The notes under the pieces are model-generated. The model had not been told where the DNA came from. It was given only the letters and a program-made list of their open reading frames with translations, and ran no database searches. A DNA stretch of 64,000 nt from Nesterenkonia lacusekhoensis (lineage in GTDB: Bacteria > Actinomycetota > Actinomycetes > Actinomycetales > Micrococcaceae). The translations under genes were made by a program, and so were the position numbers. The number at the start of each line of letters is the position of its first letter. The stretch's first letter is position 1. Shown one piece after another: positions 11,616 to 19,677 of this stretch. The stretch spans positions 1,860,001 to 1,924,000 of the forward strand of contig NZ_JAGINX010000001.1 in assembly GCF_017876395.1 (NCBI RefSeq), read 5' to 3'.

Positions 11616-12506
11616 TCAGCGCAGCCCGGCGAAGACGTCGTACTCCGGGATCTGGGTCTCCACCTTGGAGTCGATGAGCACATAGTCGTCGTAGGGCCAG
11701 ACCTCGCGCAGGAAGTCATTCGGCGTCGCGAAGAAGAACCCGTCCGGCTCCACCTGCGTGCGGTGGGCGCGCAGGGCGGCGTCGCGCCTGTCCAGGAAGT
11801 CCCCGATGGGCACCTGGGTGGTGACCTCGTGCTTGGTGCGCCAGTCGGCCTCCTCGAACCAGGCGATGCGGTCCTCGTACGGGGACTCCTGGCCCGCGGC
11901 CAGGAAGGCGTCGTGGATGGCGCGGAACCGGGCGGGGTTGAATGCGCGGTCGTAGTAGAGCTTCTGGGGCTGCCAGGCCTCGCCGCAGTCGGGGTAGCGT
12001 TCGGCGTCGCCGGCGGCGTGGTAGGCCTCTACGGCAATCTTGTGGCTCATGATGTGATCCGGGTGCGGATAGCCGCCCATCTCGTCGTAGGCGAGGATCA
12101 CATGAGGCTTGAAGCGGCGCACCAGGCGGACCAGCGGGGCGGAGGCCTGCTCCAGGGGCAGGGTCCCGAAGGAGTCGAAGGGCAGCGGCGGCATGGGGTC
12201 GCCCTCCGGGAGCCCGGAGTCGGCGAACCCGAGCCAGACGTGCTGGATGCCCAGGGCCTCGGCCGCCTCCTGCATCTCCAAGCGGCGGACCCCCGGAAGA
12301 TCCCGGTGACAGTGGGGGTTCTCCCCGGTCGCCGGGTTGAGCAGGTCGCCCCGCTCACCGCCGGTGGCGGTGGCCACCATCACCTCAGCGCCGGCAGCGG
12401 CGTAGGCGGCCATCATGGCCGCACCCTTGGAGGATTCGTCATCCGGGTGGGCGTGGACGGCCAGCAGCCGCAGCCCCTCCGACTCGGGCACCTGAGTCAC
12501 TCGCAT
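11616..12506 (-). CDS. mca: Mycothiol S-conjugate amidase
   Basis: The 296-residue protein is a LmbE/PIG-L family zinc amidase. The metal motif HAHPDDES (H20, D23) and the distal PHPDHIMSH histidines are present, together with ATGGERGDLLNPA. Mca cleaves mycothiol S-conjugates into a mercapturic acid and glucosaminyl-inositol, a detoxification step special to actinobacteria. The length and the neighbouring DUF4307 and greA genes are the usual synteny. MshB is the nearest paralogue; the long C-terminal part and this neighbourhood favour Mca. Confidence 0.88.
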   Translation of the reverse strand: MRVTQVPESEGLRLLAVHAHPDDESSKGAAMMAAYAAAGAEVMVATATGGERGDLLNPATGENPHCHRDLPGVRRLEMQEAAEALGIQHVWLGFADSGLPEGDPMPPLPFDSFGTLPLEQASAPLVRLVRRFKPHVILAYDEMGGYPHPDHIMSHKIAVEAYHAAGDAERYPDCGEAWQPQKLYYDRAFNPARFRAIHDAFLAAGQESPYEDRIAWFEEADWRTKHEVTTQVPIGDFLDRRDAALRAHRTQVEPDGFFFATPNDFLREVWPYDDYVLIDSKVETQIPEYDVFAGLR

Positions 12507-12526
12507 AACCCCTTAGAATAGTCTTG

Positions 12527-12952
12527 ATGAGCCAGACAGCCTCTCCGGAGAACCTCACCGCACGCTACGGCGCCCCGAAGAAGGGCCGGTCAGCCCGAAC
12601 CCAGCGCTGGCTCATCATCGGTGCGCTGGTGCTGTCCTTCGCCGCGGCGCTCTATTTCACCATCGGCAATGCGGTGGGCCAACTCTCCTATAAAGACGTC
12701 GGGTACACGATTCATTCCGACACCTCCGCCTCGGTCGACTATGAGGTCGCCAAGGACTTCGACGCCACCGTCCAGTGCAGCATCCAAGTCCTGGACGACT
12801 CCTACGCCATCGTCGGCCACCAGATCGTTACCATCGGCCCACATGAGGGCGAGACGCAGGCGGAGCGCGAGCAGTACTACCGCACCGACCTGCGCACCGA
12901 GTCCCGCGGCGTCTCCGGCATCGTGGACAGCTGCTGGGAACACGAGGCCTGA
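12527..12952 (+). CDS. DUF4307 single-pass membrane protein
   Basis: The product of about 141 residues has a short basic N-terminus, one transmembrane helix (LIIGALVLSFAAALYFTIG) and an extracytoplasmic domain with two cysteines, matching the actinobacterial DUF4307 family beside mca and greA. The ATG at 12527 is preferred over the TTG three bases upstream. A TAGAAT box at 12514-12519 fits a leaderless transcript. The gene is divergent from mca. Function is unknown for the family. Confidence 0.75.
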   Translation: MSQTASPENLTARYGAPKKGRSARTQRWLIIGALVLSFAAALYFTIGNAVGQLSYKDVGYTIHSDTSASVDYEVAKDFDATVQCSIQVLDDSYAIVGHQIVTIGPHEGETQAEREQYYRTDLRTESRGVSGIVDSCWEHEA

Positions 12953-12998
12953 AGGCTTCGCTCCTGGCCGAAAACCGCCGCAACATAACGCGGCCGCG

Positions 12999-13027
12999 TT
13001 GAGGTTCCTCACCAGCCGAACTAGCAT
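12999..13027 (+). promoter_or_regulatory. Predicted promoter of greA
   Basis: TTGAGG at 12999-13004 and TAGCAT at 13022-13027 are separated by exactly 17 bases. The predicted transcription start near 13034 would give greA a leader of about 105 bases. This is pattern recognition only. Confidence 0.55.
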
Positions 13028-13046
13028 GAGTGGAACGCAGCAACCA

Positions 13047-13110
13047 CCCCGCCGGGGCAGACATCCGGACGCCAAGGGTCCGGATCCAGTCCTCCCGGGC
13101 GGGGCGTTTT
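13047..13110 (+). promoter_or_regulatory. Terminator-like hairpin in the greA leader
   Basis: A perfect 8-bp hairpin (ATCCGGAC 13063-13070, GTCCGGAT 13078-13085) is nested in an outer GC stem (CCCCGCC 13047-13053 with GGCGGGG 13098-13104). The outer stem is followed by CGTTTT ending at 13110. It lies between the predicted promoter and the ribosome site, so it could be a transcription attenuator. The alternative is a terminator for the upstream DUF4307 gene. Confidence 0.5.
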
Positions 13111-13138
13111 GCATGGTGATGACAAGGAGACGATGAGA

Positions 13139-13642
13139 GTGTCGACGAACACCCCTGAGACTGACGAGAACGCGCAGTGGCTGACCCAGGAGGCCTATGA
13201 CCGCCTGAAGGCCGAGCTGGAGCACCTGAGCGGCCCCGGCCGCCAGGAGATCGTTGACCGCATCGAAGCCGCCCGCGAAGAGGGCGATCTGAAGGAGAAC
13301 GGCGGCTACCACGCCGCCAAGGAGGAGCAGGGCAAGGCTGAGGCCCGCATCCGCTACCTCACCGACCTCCTGGAGAACGCCTACGTGGGCGAGGCCCCCG
13401 CCGACGACGGCGTGGTGGAGCCCGGCATGCAGGTCACCGCGAAGATCGCGGACAATGAGATGACCTTCCTGTTCGGCAACCGGGAGATCGCCGGCGACTC
13501 GGACCTGGACGTCTACTCCAAGGACTCTCCCATCGGCCAGGCCATCGACGGCGCCAAGGAGGGTGACACACTCTCCTACACCGCCCCCAACGGCAAGGAC
13601 ATCCCGGTGGAGATCGTCTCGGTGAAGCCCTTCACCGGCTGA
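13139..13642 (+). CDS. greA: Transcription elongation factor GreA
   Basis: The 167-residue protein has the GreA coiled-coil N-terminal domain (WLTQEAYDRLKAELEHLSG, EEGDLKENGGYHAAKEEQGK, carrying the acidic tip) and the FKBP-like C-terminal domain (SPIGQAIDGAKEGDTLSY). GreA binds in the RNA polymerase secondary channel and stimulates cleavage of backtracked RNA. The GTG at 13139 is chosen because AAGGAG at 13124-13129 is nine bases upstream and the protein then starts MSTNTPETDE like its relatives; an ATG at 13133 is too close to the ribosome site. The leader holds a terminator-like hairpin, so regulation by attenuation is possible. Confidence 0.92.
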   Translation: MSTNTPETDENAQWLTQEAYDRLKAELEHLSGPGRQEIVDRIEAAREEGDLKENGGYHAAKEEQGKAEARIRYLTDLLENAYVGEAPADDGVVEPGMQVTAKIADNEMTFLFGNREIAGDSDLDVYSKDSPIGQAIDGAKEGDTLSYTAPNGKDIPVEIVSVKPFTG

Positions 13643-13653
13643 GACAGCATTCA

Positions 13654-13703
13654 GACAGACGCAGGCCCCGGATCAGAGTATCGATCCGGGGCCTGCGTCT
13701 GTC
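13654..13703. terminator. Terminator hairpin of greA
   Basis: Arms 13654-13674 and 13683-13703 form a perfect 21-bp stem with the loop AGAGTATC, starting 12 bases after the greA stop. There is no strong T-run, as is common in high-GC actinobacteria. Confidence 0.75.
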
Positions 13704-13718
13704 CGGGGAAGCCTTCCT

Positions 13719-13798
13719 CAGGCGATTCGAGCGGGGTTTTGGCCCTTATGAGCGCTGAAACGGCGTCATAAGGGCCAAAACCCCGCTCGAATCGCCTG
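13719..13798. repeat. Perfect 33-bp inverted repeat between greA and ilvA
   Basis: Arms 13719-13751 and 13766-13798 are exact reverse complements over 33 bases, with a 14-base spacer (GCGCTGAAACGGCG). The core of each arm includes GCGGGGTTTTGGCCC or its complement. It lies directly beside the ilvA stop (13799), between convergent genes that already have a greA terminator. It could be the ilvA terminator or a dispersed palindromic element; no second copy was seen in the window. Confidence 0.8.
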
Positions 13799-15082
13799 TC
13801 AGCTGATCACCAGGGGCTCGTAGCCGTCGCTGCGCAGGTTCTCCAGGACCTGCTGGGAGTGTTCCTCCCCCTTGGTCTCCATCGTGATGGTGATGGAGAC
13901 ATCGCCCATGGACAGATCGCTGCCGATGGGGTTGTGGTCCACACCGGTCACATTGGCGTCGGTGTCCGCGATCAGCCGGGAGATGGTGGAGAGCTCACCC
14001 GGACGGTCCTGCAGCATGATCTTGAGCCGCAGGAAACGGCTGGCCGCGGCCAGACCGTGCTGGATGACACGCATCATCAGCATGGGGTCGATGTTGCCTC
14101 CGGAGAGCACCGCGACGATGTCCTTCGGCGCCTGGTCTCCAGTGAGCCCCAGCTCCTCCAGCTTGCCTTCCATCAGGGCCGCGACGCCGACCGCACCGGC
14201 CGGCTCCACCACCATCTTGGAGCGCTCGAGCAGGAAGATCAGCGCCCGGGCGATCGCGTTCTCGCTGACGGTGACCACATCGTCGACCAGGTCTTTGATG
14301 ATCTCGAACGGGATCTCGCCCGGCTTGCCCACGGCGATGCCGTCAGCGATGGTGCGCTTGACTCCCTTGATCGGCACCAGGGCATCAGCGGCCAGCGAGG
14401 GCGGATAGGCGGCCGCGTTCTCCGCCTGGACACCGATGATCCGGATCTCGCGTCCGCGGCGGGCCGCCTCCTGTTTGAGCGCGACGGCGGTTCCGGCCAG
14501 CAGCCCTCCCCCGCCGATCCCCATCAGGACGGTGTCCACCTCCGGGTTCTGGTCCAGGATCTCCAAGCCGATGGTCCCCTGACCGGCCACCACGTCGTTG
14601 CTGTTGAACGGATGGATGAACACTGCGCCGGTCTCTGTGGCATAGCGCTGCGCCTCGGCCAGCGACTCGTCCACGGAGGAGCCGTGGAGGACCACTTCGG
14701 CGCCGTGGTCGCGGGTGGCCGCCAACTTGGGCAGCGCGACCCCGCGGGGCATGAAGATCGTGGCATGGATGCCGAGCTTATTCGCTGCCAGTGCCACGCC
14801 CTGGGCATGGTTGCCGGCTGAGGCCGCGACGACGCCGCGGGTCCGCTCCTCGGCCGATAGCCGAGCCATGCGCACGTAGGCCCCCCGGACCTTGAAGGAT
14901 CCGGCCCGCTGGAGGTTCTCCGCCTTCAGGTGCACGGTGGCACCCATCATCCGGCCCAGAGCGCGCGAATGGTCCATGGGGGTCTTGACGATGACGCCGT
15001 CCAGGAGTTCGGCCGCCGAGCGGATGTCGTCGAGCTGGACGCTGAGGTCCTGCCCGGGCACTGTCAGTGCTTCAGCGGTCAT
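13799..15082 (-). CDS. ilvA: Threonine ammonia-lyase (threonine dehydratase), short ACT-containing form
   Basis: The 427-residue PLP enzyme has the Schiff-base motif SFKVRGA, the glycine-rich phosphate loop GIGGGGLLAGTA and a C-terminal ACT-like domain (FLRLKIMLQDRPGELSTI). It deaminates threonine to 2-oxobutanoate and ammonia, feeding isoleucine synthesis or threonine breakdown. The single ACT domain and the length place it in the medium-length group together with actinobacterial IlvA and TdcB relatives. Its start overlaps the stop of the AI-2E-family gene by 11 bases, suggesting co-transcription. Confidence 0.87.
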   Translation of the reverse strand: MTAEALTVPGQDLSVQLDDIRSAAELLDGVIVKTPMDHSRALGRMMGATVHLKAENLQRAGSFKVRGAYVRMARLSAEERTRGVVAASAGNHAQGVALAANKLGIHATIFMPRGVALPKLAATRDHGAEVVLHGSSVDESLAEAQRYATETGAVFIHPFNSNDVVAGQGTIGLEILDQNPEVDTVLMGIGGGGLLAGTAVALKQEAARRGREIRIIGVQAENAAAYPPSLAADALVPIKGVKRTIADGIAVGKPGEIPFEIIKDLVDDVVTVSENAIARALIFLLERSKMVVEPAGAVGVAALMEGKLEELGLTGDQAPKDIVAVLSGGNIDPMLMMRVIQHGLAAASRFLRLKIMLQDRPGELSTISRLIADTDANVTGVDHNPIGSDLSMGDVSITITMETKGEEHSQQVLENLRSDGYEPLVIS

Positions 15083-16598
15083 GCTTGTCCTTCTCCTCCT
15101 GTTGAGCGTCTTCGCGCTCTTCGAGCTTGCTGCGTGCTTGAGAGGCCGCCGCCTCCGCCCCGGTGACTCCGCTGGGGAGGTCAGCCTTCTGCTGTGGGTC
15201 GAGCTCCTGCTCCAGCGGCCCCTCCGCCATCGGAGACCGGTCAGCTCCGGAGACGCCTCCGCGCCGGGAGAACGCCGGCTTATCCGGGTCCAGCCCCGGC
15301 ACCGACTCCTTGATCCTTCGCTTCAGCGCTGTCAGAGCCTCCTCATCCTTGGCCTCCTGCTGTTGCCTGGCGGCTTCCTGGAGGACGAGTGCCTCCTTCT
15401 GTTCTCGCTCCATCTGCAGGGCGAGATCATCGTTGCGCCATTCTTCCTTGGCGATGTACTGGGTGGCCCTGTTGACGAAGGCCAGCACCGGCACGGCGAA
15501 GAGCGCGCCGGCGATGCCCAACAGCGAGGAGCCGGCGGTCACTGCCAGGACCACGGCCAGCGGATGGAGCTTGACTGCCTTACCCATGACGATCGGCTGC
15601 AGGACGTTGGACTCGATCTGCTGGACCAGCAGCACGACGCCGAGCATCAGCAGCGCGTTCACCGGCCCGTTGGCCACCAGAGCCAGCAGCACGGCGATGA
15701 TTCCGGTGGCCACGGCACCGACGATCGGGATGAACGAGGCCAGGAACACCAACACACCGATGGGGAACCACAGCGGCACCCCGAGGATGAAGGCACCCAG
15801 AGCGATGCCGACGGCGTCCACGGCGGCCACGAAGACCTGGACCCGCATATAGGTCCCAAGCGCCTTCCAGCCCTTGCGGCCGGCGCCGTGGATGGCCGGA
15901 CGGTGCTTGCGCGGGACGAAGTTCACCACGAAGTCCCAGATCCGACGGCCGTCGGCCAGGAAGAAGATCAGGGTGAACAGAGCGAGGATGCCGCCGATGG
16001 TCAGGTTGCCGGCGACTGAGCCTACGGCCATCGCCCCGCCGAGGATGGCGTCAGAGTTCTCACTGACGAAGCTCTGGGCCTCACGCAGCCAGGACTGGAA
16101 CTCGTCCGGAGAGATGTCGATGCCGAAGCCCTGAGCGACGTCATCGGCCATGTTGACCAGCTCGATCGCACCCTCGGTGACCTGATCGGCCATATCGGCG
16201 AAGCCTTGCGCGATCTCCTGGCCCACCAGCCAGAGCAGGCCGAACACGAAGGTCAGGAAGAGCAGGATCGTGGTGATCGCGGAGAAGACCTCAGGGATCT
16301 TCATCCTGCGCAGCAGCGAGTGCAGCGGCTTGAGCAGCGTCGCCAACAGAGCCGCCACCATCAGCGGAATCAGCAGCAGCGAGACATAGCTGAGCAGCCA
16401 GATCAGCACACCGGCGAAGATGAGGACGACGATGGCACGCCAGGACCACTCCGCGGCGATGCGTACGCCCCAGGGAATGTCTTCCTGGAGACGCTCCTCA
16501 TCGCTCTTCTGCGGGGGCCCCTGCTGGAGGCCGTTCTGGAGATCTTCCTGGGCGGCGGTCCTGTCGGGCGCGGTATCCGAGACGGTGTTCTCGCTCAT
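15072..16598 (-). CDS. AI-2E family (UPF0118) membrane transporter
   Basis: From the ATG at 16598 the protein is 508 residues long, with about seven to eight transmembrane helices (for example IVVLIFAGVLIWLLSYVSLLL near the N-terminus and GVLVFLASFIPIVGAVATGI). The core matches the TqsA/YdiK AI-2E exporter-like family, which includes exporters and Na+/H+ antiporters. A charged cytoplasmic C-terminal tail of roughly 110 residues (QMEREQKEALVLQEAARQQQ) looks coiled-coil or disordered. A longer upstream frame is rejected because it begins in the terminator region of the next gene. Substrate unknown. Confidence 0.8.
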   Translation of the reverse strand: MSENTVSDTAPDRTAAQEDLQNGLQQGPPQKSDEERLQEDIPWGVRIAAEWSWRAIVVLIFAGVLIWLLSYVSLLLIPLMVAALLATLLKPLHSLLRRMKIPEVFSAITTILLFLTFVFGLLWLVGQEIAQGFADMADQVTEGAIELVNMADDVAQGFGIDISPDEFQSWLREAQSFVSENSDAILGGAMAVGSVAGNLTIGGILALFTLIFFLADGRRIWDFVVNFVPRKHRPAIHGAGRKGWKALGTYMRVQVFVAAVDAVGIALGAFILGVPLWFPIGVLVFLASFIPIVGAVATGIIAVLLALVANGPVNALLMLGVVLLVQQIESNVLQPIVMGKAVKLHPLAVVLAVTAGSSLLGIAGALFAVPVLAFVNRATQYIAKEEWRNDDLALQMEREQKEALVLQEAARQQQEAKDEEALTALKRRIKESVPGLDPDKPAFSRRGGVSGADRSPMAEGPLEQELDPQQKADLPSGVTGAEAAASQARSKLEEREDAQQEEKDKHDR

Positions 16599-16632
16599 AG
16601 TTCCTATCCTGACATGGATCTCGATACAGACA

Positions 16633-16679
16633 ACGGCGGGCCCGCCCCGCACCGGTGGTGCGTGAGGCGGACCCGCCGT
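16633..16679 (-). terminator. Terminator hairpin after the BAX-inhibitor-1 gene
   Basis: Arms 16633-16646 and 16666-16679 pair over 14 bases with one mismatch, located 24 to 71 bases past the stop of the gene ending at 16704 on the minus strand. The stem is GC-rich without a T-run. Confidence 0.6.
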
Positions 16680-16703
16680 CGATCAGCTGAGCAGTGTACG
16701 TGG

Positions 16704-17621
16704 TCAGTCCGCCATCGAACGTACGATCGCGATGATGCGCAGAATCTCGATGTAGAGCCAGACCAGGGAGACCGTCAGACCGAAGGCTGCGGCCCAGCCG
16801 TACTTCTGTGCGACGCCGGCCTGCACACCCTCCTGGATGTTGGTGAAGTCCAGGACCAGCGAGTAGGTGGCCAGCAGAATGGCTAGAGCGCCGATGGCCA
16901 GACCCAGCCAGCCCTCACGCAGGCCGAACATGCCGCCGACGTCGGTGAAGATCATCAGGCCGAGGTTCATCAGGCTGAAGACCAGGTAGGCCATAGCTGC
17001 CACCATGAACATCTTGTTCAGCTTGGGGGTGGCACGGACCTTGCCGGACTTGAACAGGGCCAGCACTGTGCCGAAGACCGCCAGCGTGGCCAGCACGGCC
17101 TGCAGGGCGATGCCGGGGAACTGCATCTCCAGCACCATGGTGAGGGCGCCGAGCACCACGCCCTGGGTGAAGCTGTAGGCCAGGATCAGGCCGGGATTCG
17201 GCTCCTTCTTGAAGGCGTTGACGAAGCCCAGCACGATGCCGGCGATCAGAGCCGGAAGCATCAGAGGCATCATGGCTCCCGGGCTGAAGGCCCCCAGGGT
17301 CACGACCAGGCCGACGCCGACCAGCAGGACGGCGAAGGAGGTCACTGTCTTGCGGATGACATCGTCATAGGTCATCGGGGCGCCCTGAGATCCGGCGGCG
17401 TCCGGAAGACCGTACTGCTGCTCGAGCGGATCGGCACCACCGCGCTGGCCGGCAGTCTGTGCCTGGCCGGGCATGCCGTACTGCTGAGCGAAGGGCTGGC
17501 CCTGGGAGGGCTGCTGCTGCTCCCGCACACCCTGATCGTCCATGTAGAAGCGGCGACGGTCGCGCTTCTGCTCGTTGAACTGATCAGGGAACGCCTGAGA
17601 GTTGAAGATCGGGTTGGACAT
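16704..17621 (-). CDS. Bax inhibitor-1/YccA family membrane protein
   Basis: The 305-residue protein has a glutamine/proline-rich cytoplasmic N-terminus of about 80 residues (GVREQQQPSQGQPFAQQYG), then seven transmembrane helices ending in WLYIEILRIIAIVRSMAD. The membrane part matches the actinobacterial BI-1/YccA family (TMBIM-like), related to pH-dependent calcium leak channels. The gene is monocistronic with a terminator hairpin downstream. Physiological role in bacteria is not established. Confidence 0.82.
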   Translation of the reverse strand: MSNPIFNSQAFPDQFNEQKRDRRRFYMDDQGVREQQQPSQGQPFAQQYGMPGQAQTAGQRGGADPLEQQYGLPDAAGSQGAPMTYDDVIRKTVTSFAVLLVGVGLVVTLGAFSPGAMMPLMLPALIAGIVLGFVNAFKKEPNPGLILAYSFTQGVVLGALTMVLEMQFPGIALQAVLATLAVFGTVLALFKSGKVRATPKLNKMFMVAAMAYLVFSLMNLGLMIFTDVGGMFGLREGWLGLAIGALAILLATYSLVLDFTNIQEGVQAGVAQKYGWAAAFGLTVSLVWLYIEILRIIAIVRSMAD

Positions 17622-17778
17622 CGTGTGACCGTACTCCTTGTCGGGGCTGTTGAGAAGGCCTCGTACTGCGGAGTACCCACCGGATGGCGGATACAGCTCG
17701 CGTTTCTGCAGAGTCTAACGCCCACAGCAGGTGATCTATGCCGCAGAGGGGCCTCCGATCGCCCTGGGCGAGAAGAAT

Positions 17779-18591
17779 TTACGAAACTGTGACGCGTCCG
17801 GGGCCGTAGACCGCACCCCGCTCGGCCGCGGAGACCGTTCCGTCGAAGACCTCCGCGACGTGCTCCCCTGCGACGGCTCGCATCTCGTCCAGCCCAAAGT
17901 GGCTGAGCACCAGATGCCCTGCCCCGGCTTGGGCTGCGGCCTCCCCGGCCATGCGGGCCGTCAGGTGCCCATGGCCGTCGGTGGCCTGCGGATCCGCCTT
18001 CAGATAAGTGGCCTCACAGATGAACACGTCCGCGTCCTGCGCGGCCTGCAGCAGACCCTCGCAATGGCCGGTGTCCCCGGAGAAGGCCACCACGGCCTCC
18101 TCAGCGACGGAGCTGAAGCGCAGACAGGCGGCGGGCACCGGGTGATGCGCCCGGTAGGAGCGCAGCTGCAGGCCCAGCTCCTCCCAGCCCTCCTCCGCGC
18201 TGCCGTCGAGACGGAGGCCGCGGACGTCCCAGGCTGCATGGGTCGGGCTCTCCATGCCCGGCAGGGTGTCGATCCCGAAGACGGCGTCGAAGGCGCGCAG
18301 CCGCGGGAGGTCCTCCTCCGGCAGGTACAGCGGGATCCGGGGCAGCCGCTCCGGGAAGGTCCAGCGGTAGGCGAATGCCATCAGGTCCAGGGAGTGGTCC
18401 GCGTGCAGGTGCGTCACCACGATGGCTCGGAGGTCGGAGAGGCTGTGCCGGGAGACGTACTCGGCCATCACCCCGGGACCCGCGTCCACCAAGACCATCC
18501 CGGCCTCAGTGCGCAGCAGGTAGCCCGAGGCCGGTCCTGCCGCACTGGGGGCCGTCGCGTTGCTCCCCAGGATCTCCACGGTCAGCGTCAT
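17779..18591 (-). CDS. MBL-fold metal-dependent hydrolase (RNase Z/PhnP-like)
   Basis: The 270-residue protein has the metallo-beta-lactamase zinc motif THLHADHSLDL, a second-metal aspartate in AFSGDTGHCEG and a terminal LSHFGLDEM histidine. The N-terminus MTLTVEILGSNATAPSAAGP is typical of the RNase Z/phosphodiesterase branch. Its start codon follows directly after the ABC ATPase stop (TAG ATG), making it the last gene of a LacI-linked importer operon. The context suggests it acts on the imported solute, perhaps a cyclic or diester phosphate, rather than on tRNA. That link is inference. Confidence 0.75.
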   Translation of the reverse strand: MTLTVEILGSNATAPSAAGPASGYLLRTEAGMVLVDAGPGVMAEYVSRHSLSDLRAIVVTHLHADHSLDLMAFAYRWTFPERLPRIPLYLPEEDLPRLRAFDAVFGIDTLPGMESPTHAAWDVRGLRLDGSAEEGWEELGLQLRSYRAHHPVPAACLRFSSVAEEAVVAFSGDTGHCEGLLQAAQDADVFICEATYLKADPQATDGHGHLTARMAGEAAAQAGAGHLVLSHFGLDEMRAVAGEHVAEVFDGTVSAAERGAVYGPGRVTVS

Positions 18592-19677
18592 CTACTTCTC
18601 CTCACCCACCAGCACGACGCCCTCGCGTCGGCTGATCGTCATGTGCACGTGCTCCCCCTTGGTGACGGGCAGCTCGGTCTGGACTGTGATGCTCCGGCCG
18701 TCCAGCTCCAGCTGAGCCAGAGTGGCCTCTCCGGTGAACTCCACCTGGCGGACCCTCGCCTCAGCACTGCCGGCCGGCAGTACCTCCGTGCCGGCGGCCG
18801 GCGTCAGAGTGACCGAGGTGGGCCTGACGAGCAGGCGGGCCTGCTGACCGACGGCGTCCGGCGTGACGTCGTCGAAGCTGGTGTAGGGGATGCGCCAGGA
18901 TCCGCCGAGCGCCTCCACACCGTGCTCGGTGAGCGTGGCCTCGAACATGGCGGCATCACACAGGAAGTCGGCGACGAAGCCGTCGGCGGGACGATCCCAC
19001 AGCTCCCGCGGACCCCCGGCTTGCACCAGGCGGCCCTCCCTCATCACCGCAACCGTGTCAGCCATGGCGAAGGCCTCATGACGGTCATGGGTGACGATCA
19101 CGTTCACGCTCCGGGTGGCGTCCAGCAGCTCGATGAGCTGCCGCCGCATGCCGCTGCGCAGCTGCGGATCCAGGGCCGCCAGCGGCTCATCAAGCAGGAG
19201 GACGTCCGGGTCGATGGCCATGGCCCGTGCCAGGGCGACGCGCTGCCGCTGACCTCCGGAGAGGTGGGCAGGCTTGCGGTGCTCGAACCGCTCCAGCTCG
19301 GTGAAGGCCAGCAGCTCGTCCACACGACGCCGGCGGGCTTCCTTGTCCGCGCCCCTGGCCCGGAGCCCGTATTCGATGTTCCCGCGCACGCTCAGGTGGG
19401 GGAACAGCGCGTAGCTCTGCGGCACCAACCCGATGTTCCGGCGGGTGGCCGGGATGTCGGTCAGCTCTCGGCCGCCGAGCCGGATGCTCCCCTGCGAGGA
19501 CCCGATCAGTCCGGCGATGGCGCGCAGCACGGTGCTCTTGCCACAGCCGGAGGGGCCGACGATCGCCAGAGTGGCGCCGGCGGGGACGTGGAGGTTCAGA
19601 TCATGGACCGCACGTATGCCGTCGTAGTCGACGCACAGGCCCTCGATCACAAGTCCGGCGGAGGTCTCTTCGGTCAC
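18592..19677 (-). CDS. ABC transporter ATP-binding protein with TOBE domain (Fe3+/2-AEP/polyamine type)
   Basis: From the GTG at 19677, which overlaps the permease stop as GTGA, the product is 361 residues. It has Walker A GPSGCGKST, signature LSGGQRQRV, Walker B VLLLDEP and H-loop VTHD, and a C-terminal TOBE-like region from about residue 270. This is the PotA/FbpC/PhnT class that energises importers with two PotB/C-like permeases. A longer open frame upstream would run into the permease gene and is rejected. Confidence 0.85.
   Translation of the reverse strand: MTEETSAGLVIEGLCVDYDGIRAVHDLNLHVPAGATLAIVGPSGCGKSTVLRAIAGLIGSSQGSIRLGGRELTDIPATRRNIGLVPQSYALFPHLSVRGNIEYGLRARGADKEARRRRVDELLAFTELERFEHRKPAHLSGGQRQRVALARAMAIDPDVLLLDEPLAALDPQLRSGMRRQLIELLDATRSVNVIVTHDRHEAFAMADTVAVMREGRLVQAGGPRELWDRPADGFVADFLCDAAMFEATLTEHGVEALGGSWRIPYTSFDDVTPDAVGQQARLLVRPTSVTLTPAAGTEVLPAGSAEARVRQVEFTGEATLAQLELDGRSITVQTELPVTKGEHVHMTISRREGVVLVGEEK

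Noticed and set aside
13109-13138. Upstream starts for greA
   Set aside because: They would place the start before or right at the AAGGAG ribosome site; the GTG at 13139 is correctly spaced and gives the conserved N-terminus.
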